From Ligustrum vulgare (taxonomy: Eukaryota; Streptophyta; Magnoliopsida; Lamiales; Oleaceae), in contig OY743183.1 in NCBI GenBank assembly GCA_963555705.1, forward strand, positions 44,753,466 to 44,817,465: a DNA stretch of 64,000 nucleotides, read 5' to 3'. Positions 54,922 to 64,000 of the stretch are shown here, piece after piece. Each line of letters begins with the position of its first letter. The stretch's first letter is position 1. A program made the position numbers and the translations under genes. The notes under the pieces are model-generated. The model saw only the letters and a program-made list of their open reading frames with translations, searched no databases and had not been told where the DNA came from.

Positions 54922-56540
54922 CAAACCAGTCAACCATTGAATCGAAGCAAAAGTTCAAGAAATATCACCACTCAACCACTGAAGCTGCACCACGGCCAAA
55001 GCCAACACCCAATCTATGGACAAACCTCACTTCCGCAACCCAAAAACATAACATCCCCTCATTCATCGACTGCAAAACCAAACCAAAGCCACCCCCACCG
55101 AGTCACTGGCAGTCAATACAACTTGACTTTCAGTTACCAACTACAAACTACAGCCAACCAATCGCCACTTCCCAACTCCAAGTCCACACCAATCAACACC
55201 CAAATCACCACAAGAACCAAGAGAGTAAACCTAGAAACTCAATACCTACCTCATCACCGAAAAGTTCTTCGGAAATCACCAAAAATCAAGCCCATTTTAT
55301 CTCAATTTGCACACCAAAGATTTGCCCAAATATCTTTTATTTCCGCCGCCCCTTCATAGGCCCATAACCACCGCGGGATGGCAGTGATACCATGGGCCAA
55401 GCGCCGCGCGTGGAGGGCAACGGACGTGGGGAGAGATGGCCGAACGCCATCCCTCTCTTCTCGCTCTCTGATGATATTAAGGAAAGAGAGAAATGAGAGA
55501 TATTAAATATTAAGTTTGATTTTTTCAAAATTTGCTACTTAGTCCCCAACTTTAAAATTATAAATTTCAGCCCTTCAATTTAATGATCTTCAGCCGTAAG
55601 TTTTAAAAGTTGTTATTTTAACACTTGTAGTTTTAAAACATTTCAAGTCAGCCCTTTTATTTCTGAAAATTTTAATTAAGACCCAAATCTTTTAATTTCA
55701 ATTATGTTAAAATTTTGAATTAGTCCTAAATTTTTTTATAAACACTCAATTTTTCCAATATTTCTAATTTAAATTTATTTTCTTTGGCTAGACGGTGCGA
55801 ACCGAAAGTTAGAGATTTGAAGTTTCCCTGCTCGACTCGAACTTATTATAATTTGAGGTAGACTCATTCTTAATTGATTTTTGCTATGATGTGCATGTGA
55901 AATGCAATTATGTGATTTGTTCATATGTTAGTATGAATTGAGACGAGATGAAGTTATGATGATATGCGCTATAAATTACATGCAATGTTGCATGTTGAGA
56001 CGAGAAGATGCTACTTTTTTGCACTTATATGATATATGAATTGAAAATGTTATATGCACTATAACATACATGCATCATTGCATGTTGAGACAAGACGAGG
56101 CTACTTTTATGCACTTATGTGATATATGATATGATGTTATGCCAAGAAAATGTTTAACATAATTTTCATGTTTATGTGTAATTTCATAGTATAAAGTTAA
56201 TTCCTATGTAATGAGTTTACTGAGTATTTCTTTGAAATACTCATTCCATTATTAATAATATTTACAGACTTTGGAAATGGTGGTGAATGATGGATAAGTG
56301 TGGCAAAGGATGAATAATCTTTTTATTTTAAAGTTTTAAATTTACATTTTCTATGTTAAGCTTGAATTGATGTTCTAATCGAATGTTGCAAATTCTGAAT
56401 TTATTACCGTGGGAAGATTTTTATAAAAATTTGTGTGAGCTTAACATTTCAGTTATTTTCCGCTCAATTATCATTTGAAAGTTAGTTTGAGACGATGTAG
56501 TGGCGTTTCGGATGTTTAGAACTCGGGGCGTTACATATTA

Positions 56541-56820
56541 ATTCTTGTTAAACATGTTCTTGCTTCCATGCCTCTACACCTATTGCAGATTCTTAATCCC
56601 CCAAAGGAAATCATCAATAAAATCTCTAAAATGTGTAATGCTTACATATAGGGGGATTCATCTCAAGAGAAATGTATATAGTGGACTTCATGGGACAAGC
56701 TATGCTATGCCAAAGAAGGAGGACTTGGATGCAGATTTATTAAAGATACCGACCTTGCATTTGATTATAAAATACTATGTGGTGGAATTTTAGAAAGCAA
56801 GGGTCACTATGGAGTAGGGT
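56541..56820 (+). pseudogene. L1-type LINE reverse transcriptase relic, right half
   Basis: Continues 45991 without frame change: ILVKHVLASMPLHLLQILNP, then IINKISKMCNAYI, then ISRE-like sequence and SYAMPKKEGGLGCRF after a frameshift. This is the reverse-transcriptase-to-zinc-region linker of plant L1. A TAG interrupts at 56648. The end of similarity is near 56820. Confidence 0.8.
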
Positions 56821-57309
56821 GATGAAGGCAAAATATTTTGTGGATATAGAGATAGCAAAAATTCGATCCTTCATGCCGATCTGTCGATCCAATCCAACCC
56901 GACCCGAAAAATCCTAATCCGCGGATCGGGGTGGGTTTTTTTGACCTAAGACGGATCTCGGGTCGGGGCGGATTGGTGGAGACTCGACCTTTCCCGACTC
57001 AATAGAAACAAAGGATGAAAACTTGAAACGTGAAATGCCAACACCAGCAACCTTCCAGCCCAAGCCCAACTATTGCTATAAGTTGTAGATTCGATCTCTA
57101 GGTAATTCTATTTTGCTCCATTCTGGTAGACTTTTACAACAATATTTTGTTGACATGTACATTAAAATTAGACTTGACTACTTTCGCTAAAATCAAACAC
57201 AAATACGCGCTGAACTTTATCAATGAATAGTTGATAGTGTTGAAAACGAAGAAAATTGAGTACATATTGGGAAAAAAAAGTATACTACCTCAGTCGTTCA
57301 CATGTAGAC
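56821..57309. other. Spacer between the LINE relic and the Helitron, GGGTCGGG-rich
   Basis: 56880-57000 holds repeated CCCGACCCG / GGGTCGGGGCGG motifs, a low-complexity feature often seen near hAT-type elements. The rest is AT-rich with no frame. A Helitron 5' TC end could lie here but cannot be fixed. Confidence 0.35.
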
Positions 57310-58065
57310 TAGAGACATGCAAAAAAGATACAGAGATGGAATAGCTCTTGTACAATGTTATGGAAAAACCAGATGTGTTTTTAACTATGACATGCAACCC
57401 AAATTGGTCAGAAATTAAACAGGAATTACAATATTGTGATGTGTCACAAAATCGGCTTGATCTTATTGCTCGTGTTTTTAAAGCTAAACTTGAAGAACTA
57501 AAAACCGACCTTTTAAATAAACATGTTCTAGGACCAGTAGCGGCTTATATTTATGTAGTTGAATTTCAAAAGAGAGGTCTACCTCATACACATTCCTTGT
57601 TAATATTTCAAAAAAAAAATTCTAAAACATTTACACCAGCTCAAGTAGACAAAATTGTAACTTGTGAATTACCTGATGAACATACATACTCATATTTACA
57701 TTCTACTGTTGTTAAACATATGATTTATGGGACCTTGTGGCGCTTTGAATAACAAAAATATTTGTATGAAATCTGATCAAACCTGTAAAAAAAAAAAAAA
57801 TCCACTAGATTACTCTATATTTACTTCTTTAGGTGAAAATTTGTATCCTATCTACAAAAGCTCAAACAATGGACGTTCTGTTAAAGTTAGAGGTCATTAT
57901 CTCAACAACCGATGGGTTGTTCCTCATAATCGTTATTTAACTGCCAAATTTGATTGTCATATAAATGTAGAAATTTGCTCTTTTGTTAAAGCTGTTAAAT
58001 ATTTATGTAAGCATGTTTATAAAGGACATGATCGTGTCAATTTCTCCATGTGTACAAACGAATGA
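57310..58065 (+). pseudogene. Helitron Rep (HUH endonuclease) domain, frameshifted
   Basis: Starts RDMQKRYRDGIALVQ, then shifts frame to MEKPDVFLTMTCNPNWSEIK. The HUH motif reads RGLPHTHSLLIF, with both histidines present. A further shift joins GPCGALNNKNICMK to KVRGHYLNNRWVVPHN and YLTAKFDCHINVE. The tyrosine motif reads KYLCKHVYKGHD: the first Tyr is kept, but the second catalytic Tyr of the usual YxxKY has become His. In a working Helitron this protein nicks and joins single strands during rolling-circle transposition. The strand agrees with the helicase downstream. Confidence 0.88.
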
Positions 58066-58910
58066 CATAATACAATTGACAAAATTTCGGATTTCCAAAA
58101 TGGTTTATGGATTTCTCCTCCAGAAGCATCGTGGAGAATTTATTTTTTCCCTTTATCTGATATTTCTCCAACTGTTATATCTTTAAAATTACATATTCAA
58201 GATCGACAATTGATAACATATCATTATGAGGATATTTTGACAAATGTAATGAATAAGAATAACGCAAAAAAAAAAAAAAAAACACCATGTTAACAGAATA
58301 TTTTACGACAAATTCATCAAATCCATTTGCCCGAACAATATTATATAAAGATTTCCCAACACATTTTGTATGGAATACATCTAATAAAATTTGGAATCTA
58401 AGAAAAAACAACAACTTGTTATTGGAAGAATTGTTAGTACAAACCCAATTGAAGGAGAAAGTTATTTCTTAAGAGTGCTCTTAAATCATGTTAAAGGTGA
58501 ATTGTCATTTCAAAATTTGAAAACAGTTAATGGTATTACAGTTAATACATTTCAAGAATCAGCTTTACTACATGGGCTACTAAGTGGAGATAATCATTGT
58601 GAAGAATGCATGTCAAAGGGAATAACATATCAAATGCTCAATTCTCTTAGAAAATTATTTTCAACTTTATTAACGTTATGCAATCCAAACAACCAAAAAC
58701 AATTATGGGACAAATTCAAGTATAACATGTCTGAAGATTTCATATACAACGGGCTGTCACAACAATTAGTTGAAGTTAAAAATCTACACGAAATCGGTTG
58801 CATACTATAGGCATCTGGAAAGAATTTAAATGATTATGGCATTGTACCACATACTGTTGATGTAGACGACAACGAAAGATTTCACAAAATATTTGCTCAA
58901 GAGACAATGA
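58066..58910 (+). pseudogene. Helitron linker between Rep and helicase, broken
   Basis: Frames read SDFQNGLWISPPEASWRI, LQIQDRQL-like text, and FTTNSSNPFARTILYKDFPT, then RIVSTNPIEGESYFLRVLLN and GLLSGDNHCEECMS, all typical of plant Helitron proteins between the two enzymatic parts. A run of 16 A (58266-58281) and several frame changes interrupt it. Confidence 0.8.
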
Positions 58911-60290
58911 ATCTATACTGTTATATGAAGGAAAGTTAAACAAGGAACAACGATATGCATATGACAACATTGTAGATTCAATCATAAATGTCTCTTTTGA
59001 TGTCTACTTTATTGATGGCCGTGGAGGAACAGGTAAAACCTTTTTGTATAAAACACTTTTATCATGTGTTAGATCTAAAAACTACATTGCAATAGCAACT
59101 GCATCATAAGGAGTAGCTACGTCTTGGTTACCAAATGGATGCACCGCTCATTCCACATTTAAAATTCCTTTAGACATAGTTGGAACTATAAATTGTTCGA
59201 TTACAAAACAATCGGCAATATGTAGAATATTGAAATTATATAAATTAATTTTTGGGATGAAGCTCCAAAGGTACATCATTACGCAATAGAAGAAGTAGAT
59301 AGGTTATTAAAGGACATTATGGATTCCACACTTCCATTTGGTGGAAAAGTTATTGTCATAGGAGGAGATTTTCGACAGGTTTTACAAGTAGTGCAACGAG
59401 GAAAACGTGAAGATATACTGAAAGCCTGTTTAGTGTGTTCACCTATATGGCATTACTTTATAAAGTTGTCACTCGTATAGAACATGCGAACTTTTATGGA
59501 TCCACAATTTTATAAATATTTACTACGAATTAGGAATGGAACTGAAAAACAACATATATGTGACTCCATAACACTTCCTGCCAATATAACACTCCAATTT
59601 GACGACGAACTGACATCTCTAAAACATCTTATTCAGATTGTTTTTCAGCATATGGATTCCTATATACATAATTTAAATAAAGTCATGAATAGAGTTATTT
59701 TAACACCAAAAAATGAATCCGTTGATTAAATAAACAATCTCCTATTAGATCAATTACACGGCCAAATGTATACATATTATAGTTTTGATGAGACAACTGA
59801 TAAATATGAACAAACATTCCAAGAAGACTTCTTAAATAGTTTATCACCAAATGGCATTCCGCTGTGTGAACTAAACCTAAAACTAAATTATCCACTCATG
59901 CTACTACGAAATATAAATCCATTTGAAGGACTTTGTAATGGAACAAGATTGGTATGCAAAAAATTTGAAAAGAACCTAATAGCTACTGAAATTATATCTA
60001 GAGAGTATGTTGGCAAACAATTTTTTTACCAAGAATTCCGTTCATACCGTTAGAGAGCACCAGAACTTCGACTCCATTTAAAAGAACTCAATTTTCAATA
60101 AGATCATGTTTTGCAATGACTATAAACAAAGCACAAGGACAAACATTAGATTTTGTTGGTTTATATCTTCCTCTATCTGTTTTTTTTCATGGACAATTAT
60201 ATGTTGCATTATTGAGAGCTAGGACATCAAAAGATGTTAAGGTGTTAATGAAACCTTCAGATTGTAATTCCACATAAATTATGCACAAAG
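58911..60290 (+). pseudogene. Helitron PIF1-like helicase domain, broken
   Basis: NKEQRYAYDNIVDSI is followed by the Walker A motif FIDGRGGTGKTFLYK (about 59010-59050). A TAA at 59107 replaces a residue before GVATSWL. Walker B is seen as FWDEAPK (59250), then IGGDFRQVLQVVQRGKR and, after more stops, DPQFYKYLLRIRNGTEKQ, LSPNGIPLCELNLKLNYPLM, NPFEGLCNGTRLVCKK and the final helicase motif FAMTINKAQGQTLDFVGLYL. The order matches the superfamily 1 PIF1 helicase of Helitrons, which unwinds DNA during transfer. At least five stops or shifts make it inactive. No 3' CTRR hairpin end was identified. Confidence 0.9.
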
Positions 60291-61043
60291 AATGTTGTTT
60301 TTCATGAAATATTTCAATTAATTAACCTTTAAATTTTGATTGTTTACATGACATGTTTTCTTTATTATTATAGTTGATTGGTGAAACAATTGAAATGCAT
60401 GTGTATTTACTGACATTTTTAGGCACTACTTCTGTTTTTGCCTTCAGTCTAATTCCAGATAATTTTTATTTTACTCAGACCTCTTGGCCTTTGTTTGAAT
60501 TAATGATCTATAAATGACCAAAATTCATTTTCAAGCACGCATCCCAATGGATTTATACCAATTTTTAATCCCAAATTCTGTTTATAAATCATTGTTCAAT
60601 ATTTAAATATTTCCAAACACACTTAATCGAGCCGGTGGCCAGATCAAATTTTTAGTTCTATTAATTTTTTAGTTTCACTATATTGACAGAGAGTTTCTCA
60701 AAGTTAAAATGGCCAGCATGTTCATATCTTTTATTGTTAAAACTGCTGCCTGTATGCACTTTGTTGTTTTGTCTAATATTACGTTGTTCATTGATATTAA
60801 TGTCAATTAGATTGTTAAACACAGTTCATATTACTTTTATTGCTCAGAAAATGGGAATTTCCCTTCGAATCACAGGATTTTAGTTTTCCCGTTTATGCTG
60901 GAAGATCCTTTGTTAAATTTGTCTTCCTTCTTCTTATTTTAATTTTTCACAGACCTCTTTTCATTGATCAACCTTCGATAGGAACATATTGGCAGTTGTA
61001 TTTTTCCTTATTGATCAGTTTTTAAGTGGTTAAATCAATTTAG
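60291..61043. other. Spacer between the Helitron helicase and the HMA1-like exon
   Basis: 60488-60635 is flanked by CCTTTGTTTGAATTAATGAT and a diverged inverse ending CCAAACACAC and may be a worn MITE of the 7735/32733 type. The rest is T-rich with no supported frame and could be the intron preceding the exon at 61044. Confidence 0.35.
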
Positions 61044-61240
61044 GCAACAAAGACATGGAAAGAATCAATGCTCAGCAGAATTGTGCGATTCACTGAAGAA
61101 GCTCAATTGACTAGACCAAGGCTTCAAAGATGGCTTCACAAGTTTGGCAAGCATTACAATAAAGAAGTTGTAGTGCTATCATCTGCAGTTGCATTATTGG
61201 GACCATTGCTATAAAAAATGGCCATCTTTCAGCACATCAG
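61044..61240 (+). pseudogene. HMA1: HMA1-like P1B-ATPase exon fragment, frameshifted
   Basis: The exon is bounded by an acceptor (CAATTTAG) and a donor (CATCAG|GTATAT). It reads ATKTWKESMLSRIVRFTEEA, then QLTRPRLQRWLHKFGKHYNK and VVVLSSAVALLGP. This is the region between the actuator domain and the following membrane segment of plant HMA1, a heavy-metal ATPase of the chloroplast envelope. At CTATAAAAAATGG the frame is off by one; the other frame gives KWPSFSTS, the expected continuation. The exons on either side, including the SPC motif and phosphorylation site, were not found. It lies 0.75 kb downstream of the Helitron helicase on the same strand, suggesting Helitron capture. Confidence 0.72.
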
Positions 61241-62017
61241 GTATATTGTGTATCTATTTTCTCAATCAATCATTTATTTGCAAACCCTATAAGCTTATAC
61301 CCTATAACTTGCATTGATGTCTCCAAACTCCTCCACCTTCTCCAGATGGTTTTTGCTCTGTTCTCTTACATTTCAATTTTAATAAACACGTGATTTATAT
61401 AAATAATTGAAAACGCATATATAATAGCTCATTGTTACTTACCATGGACTGAGCATGAAAGCCGGGAACAAGTTTATGGTATGTATACATTTTTGAAATG
61501 ATGAGACCCAATGTGGTGAATGGCAATATGGAAATCTTCAAAAACTCCCCTTCCCCAAGTAACTGGCGAAGTCCTTAGAGCAATTCAGGTAATTAAGGAG
61601 ATTGACTACTAGTTAGTAGATTCAACTTCGTTCTCATTGAGCACATAGTATATGAACTTTTTATCCTCACTTTCTGGATTACAAAGTAGAACACGGCCAG
61701 CATTCATGTTATAAACAACTAAAGAACGCAAAATTTAAATGTAGTTTTGAACATTTTGCGTCCCAAGTTTATAGAATTTATTCAAGGTCCTGTTGTGCCT
61801 TGTTCTTAGGGTCACTTTTATCACAATAAATACATGGAATGTTGATGGTAAAATATGTAATGAAGGCCTAGAAATATGTGTTGACTGTAATAATTAAGGC
61901 TCTATTTATTTCCGGGAAATTTATTATCAGATGAAACACCTCTAAATGGAAAATATTCTGTATTCTCTTTTGACCTTGTATGGCTACATAAGAAGAAGGC
62001 ATTGACAATCTCTTTAA
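61241..62017. other. Intron-like DNA with two possible exon scraps
   Basis: 61432-61473 (AHCYLPWTEHESREQ in translation) ends at a GTATGT donor, and 61525-61589 (AIWKSSKTPLPQVTGEVLRA) ends at GTAATT. Both are short and not recognised. The remainder is AT-rich. Confidence 0.25.
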
Positions 62018-62019
62018 TA

Positions 62020-62303
62020 CTCTCTGCATCCCGTGAAGATAGACTTGAATTTCTTATTTGTCCATCCCAAATTATATGCCACTTTCCTTATTCATAGTCA
62101 ACATATTTTTAGGTTTTCTAATATACTCTTATTTAATATCCATTGTTATCAACAAATATAAAATAATCATATTTATTACGTTATTTAATGTAGGGATATA
62201 TTAATAAAATGTAACAAAATTTTTTATTTTCAACAACATTAATTGATATTTTCTTAATCTATGTAAAAATGGGGGCAGACCTATTTTCACGGGACGGAGG
62301 GAG
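62020..62303. mobile_element. Stowaway-type MITE (Tc1/mariner-like), 284 bp
   Basis: The right terminus reads, inverted, CTCCCTCCGTCCCGTGAAAA. The left is CTCTCTGCATCCCGTGAAGA. Both continue with ATAGxxxT. The dinucleotide TA flanks both ends (62018-62019 and 62304-62305). CTCCCTCCGTCC is the classic Stowaway end. It is non-coding and relies on a mariner transposase elsewhere. Confidence 0.88.
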
Positions 62304-62305
62304 TA

Positions 62306-63237
62306 TGTTTTTAAATGAGAACCAAAAGTCAACAACTGGTCAAACAAGATGCTATATTAGATAAACTTATATTCTCAAATCTGCATGTAGTTGGGAATTT
62401 CAACTTCCTTTTGACAAATTCTTCTTAGAAATGAATTATAAGCATCTTAAAGCTAAAATCTTGAGGACCATAAAAAAGATGACACATTTAAATTATTCAT
62501 TCAATGATTCTTATTGAGATTTTGGTTGGTAGAGTTGTGCCATTGACTGCAATTGTATCTGTATTTGACATATTTTCCAGGCTTAAATTTCGGTTTAGGG
62601 GAGAATACATTTTCTAATCATATTTTCCATGCTTGAATTTCGGTTCTTGTGAAGTTTCAAATTGGTTATGTATGTTTGACAAAGACATTAACTATCATAA
62701 TGTCATATAATGTTTTCAATGTGTACATGTATAGTTTGTTTTCTCATTTTGTTATTTGTTATTTGTCATATTGTCATTTTTCTTTGGAGACTAAACTAAT
62801 CTACATTGACCCGTCATCATAAGTACATAAGTATCAAGAACATGAAGATTTTCATCTGTTTATGAATTTTTTTTATGATGTTTGTGTTTCTGGAAATCTG
62901 GAAAAAATTCATTGGAAATCAAAATGAATCTATTTAGATTAATTTGGACTAAAATAGATAGATTTTTATGCGATCAACTTGAATGTTTTTGGGTATATTG
63001 ATGTTGCACCTAATTGAGTAATCAATCCCTTAATCATTGTCTAAATCACTCATCTAGAATGGGAATTCCTTCATCTTTAATATGTTTTTGTCTCTCTATC
63101 TTGATAAAAATTTCTTGAAAATTTAACAAAAAGGATTTGCTCACGCAAATGTGCTTTTTCACATTTCGATTCTTGATGTGAGCTCTTTATGCATAATTAT
63201 TTTCATTTTTACTGATTTTGATTGCTAACTTTGACAG
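62306..63237. other. AT-rich, intron-like spacer
   Basis: No frame or repeat end is recognised. Two copies of CTTGAATTTCGGTT at about 62580 and 62630 form a short local repeat. It ends with a T-rich tract and an acceptor at 63233-63237. Confidence 0.4.
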
Positions 63238-63302
63238 TTGCAGAACAAAAGAAACAGAAATTCTCTGAAATAAAAGGCAGATTGGAGGATGACGATGCAC
63301 TG
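63238..63302 (+). CDS. Exon of an unrecognised gene (first of two)
   Basis: Acceptor TTTGACAG and donor CTG|GTAAAT bound 65 nt. The open phase gives AEQKKQKFSEIKGRLEDDDA, charged and likely helical or coiled-coil. It ends on a codon boundary and joins in frame to the exon at 63406. There is no stop or frameshift, unlike the pseudogenes nearby. I do not recognise the family. Confidence 0.45.
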
Positions 63303-63405
63303 GTAAATTATTAATGAGCACATGCAAATTTCTATGTTTTTATGCAAATTTAGACTAATAAATTGCTTTGGCTAAATTTTTAAGATTCATAACATGTACC
63401 TTCAG

Positions 63406-63620
63406 GCGAGGAGCTTGTCTCCTAATGTGAAAGCTACCCTTCTTGCCAAGTGGACAGAATATAAAATTGACTCGAACAATTTGAAAATTGAAGTGAAGAG
63501 AATAACATCTTCTAATGCCAATCAAGCTGCAAGAATGGTAGATATGATGGGATACTTACGCCCTCCATTTCCTTATTCTATAGTGATTAATGGATTAAAT
63601 GATTTATTTTACTTTGTTTA
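63406..63620 (+). CDS. Exon of an unrecognised gene (second of two)
   Basis: After CCTTCAG the frame reads ARSLSPNVKATLLAKWTEYK, then IDSNNLKIEVKRITSSNANQ and AARMVDMMGYLRPPFPYSIV, open to a TAA at 63619-63621. The exon may instead end at an internal GT (for example after AARM or near 63589). The sequence is protein-like, Lys-rich and in phase with the previous exon. It could be part of a resident gene extending past the window or another captured piece, since Helitron and HMA1 relics lie upstream on the same strand. Confidence 0.45.
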
Positions 63621-64000
63621 AATACCTTGAAGTGCTTTGATGTTTTGTCTCTGTGTCATGCAAAACTAGAATGTTTCCGCTACCTGGATTTGTGCATCTC
63701 CCTTTTATTCTTTTCAGAAGGATATTTTATTGTGCTTGAAAAGTTCTTCTTATTAACTAGATTTGGTGAATATTTCTGTACCTGCATGTATAGGCTATTG
63801 GGAGTTGGCTTACCATATTTCCACGCACATGGGTTTCTTGAGTTTGCCTACTTACAATCAAAGGTTTATTTAGATTCCTATAACTTCTCTCTTTATATAT
63901 GCCTTCAATGGTTCCTTGGACTTAAAACTGTACATATGGCTTCAAAGGATCCTTATAATAATCCTTGGTTCTGTTGACAGCATCAAGTGAACCCATAAAT
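63621..64000. other. Window end, intron-like
   Basis: Plus-strand frames here are T-rich and Phe/Leu-rich, as expected of intron translation. A CAAAG|GTTTAT at 63861 could be a donor. Nothing else is supported. Confidence 0.3.

Larger units (their letters stand above)
45992..56535 (+). mobile_element. Ty3/Gypsy chromovirus-type element, heavily decayed, inserted in a LINE
   Basis: LTRs start TGTAGCGA at 45992 and 52023. The 3' LTR ends CGGGGCGTTACA at 56535. Flanks GATTA (45987-45991) and TATTA (56536-56540) fit a 5 bp duplication with one change, and the LINE reading GGRL|ILVKHVL is continuous when the element is removed, which confirms the borders. Internal order is gag, protease, reverse transcriptase, RNase H, integrase and a chromodomain-like tail. 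Stops, frameshifts and lost active-site residues occur throughout. The 3' LTR is split by the solo LTR at 52584-54921, and the 5' LTR lacks about 1.2 kb present in the 3' copy. Confidence 0.88.
52023..56535 (+). repeat. 3' LTR of the Gypsy element, split by a solo LTR
   Basis: Its halves are 52023-52583 and 54922-56535, about 2.17 kb together. The right half carries GGTAGACTCATTC and a variable region in which GTGCATGTGAAATGCAATT and several GAGACGAGAxGAxGCTACTTTT repeats occur. It ends GGGGCGTTACA. Confidence 0.8.

Noticed and set aside
53973..55367. Frames of 101-155 codons rich in Pro, Thr, Gln and His
   Set aside because: They overlap the GGT/ACC-rich parts of the solo LTR and the 3' LTR, and more than one frame is open at once, as in compositionally biased DNA.

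Overview
The window looks like repeat-rich nuclear DNA of a flowering plant, probably a eudicot. It is AT-rich, has plant LTR retrotransposons of several clades (Copia with initiator-Met primer site and a third ORF; Ty3/Gypsy chromovirus; a large non-autonomous element primed by tRNA-Asp), plant LINEs, a Helitron, a CACTA element, MULE-like elements and MITEs, and the only host-gene signals are short exon pieces of plant genes. I see no complete host gene, no tRNA or rRNA gene and no CRISPR. Species cannot be named from this sequence.

Layout. 1-9.85 kb: mostly anonymous DNA with a degenerate MULE-like element (2309-4826), a short coding-like piece (about 5388-5530), a first coding exon resembling the N-terminus of a DEMETER/ROS1-type DNA glycosylase (6494-6959, minus) and a PIF/Harbinger-type MITE (7735-7908). 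9.85-26.1 kb: a four-level nest, each level with its own target-site duplication (TSD): an outer Gypsy-like solo LTR (minus, TSD GAACC) holds a solo LTR of the same family in opposite orientation (plus, TSD AAACG). That holds a 10.2 kb non-autonomous LTR element (minus, TSD CATGT), which holds a 2.9 kb CACTA element (TSD TCT) carrying three exon pieces of an ARG1-like J-protein gene. 26.3-28.6 kb: nested inverted-repeat elements. 30.2-32.6 kb: a truncated LINE on the minus strand. 32.7 kb: a second copy of the same MITE family.

34.9-44.9 kb: a structurally complete SIRE/Maximus-like Copia element (TSD TCTGC, tRNA-Met primer site, polypurine tract) with intact gag and an intact extra 3' ORF, but a pol disabled by stops, frameshifts and an in-frame deletion of the reverse-transcriptase core. 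45.5-56.8 kb: a LINE reverse-transcriptase relic split by a decayed Gypsy chromovirus, whose 3' LTR is itself split by a solo LTR with unusual TA...TA ends. 57.3-60.3 kb: a decayed Helitron Rep-helicase, followed by an HMA1-like exon pseudogene (61044-61240), a Stowaway-type MITE (62020-62303) and two well-formed exons of an unrecognised gene (63238 onward).

The window therefore records repeated insertion rather than a set of cooperating genes. The points most worth following are capture of host exons by DNA transposons, the intact accessory ORFs inside otherwise dead retroelements, and clusters of short GC-rich palindromes placed just upstream of the TATA box in LTRs of two unrelated families.
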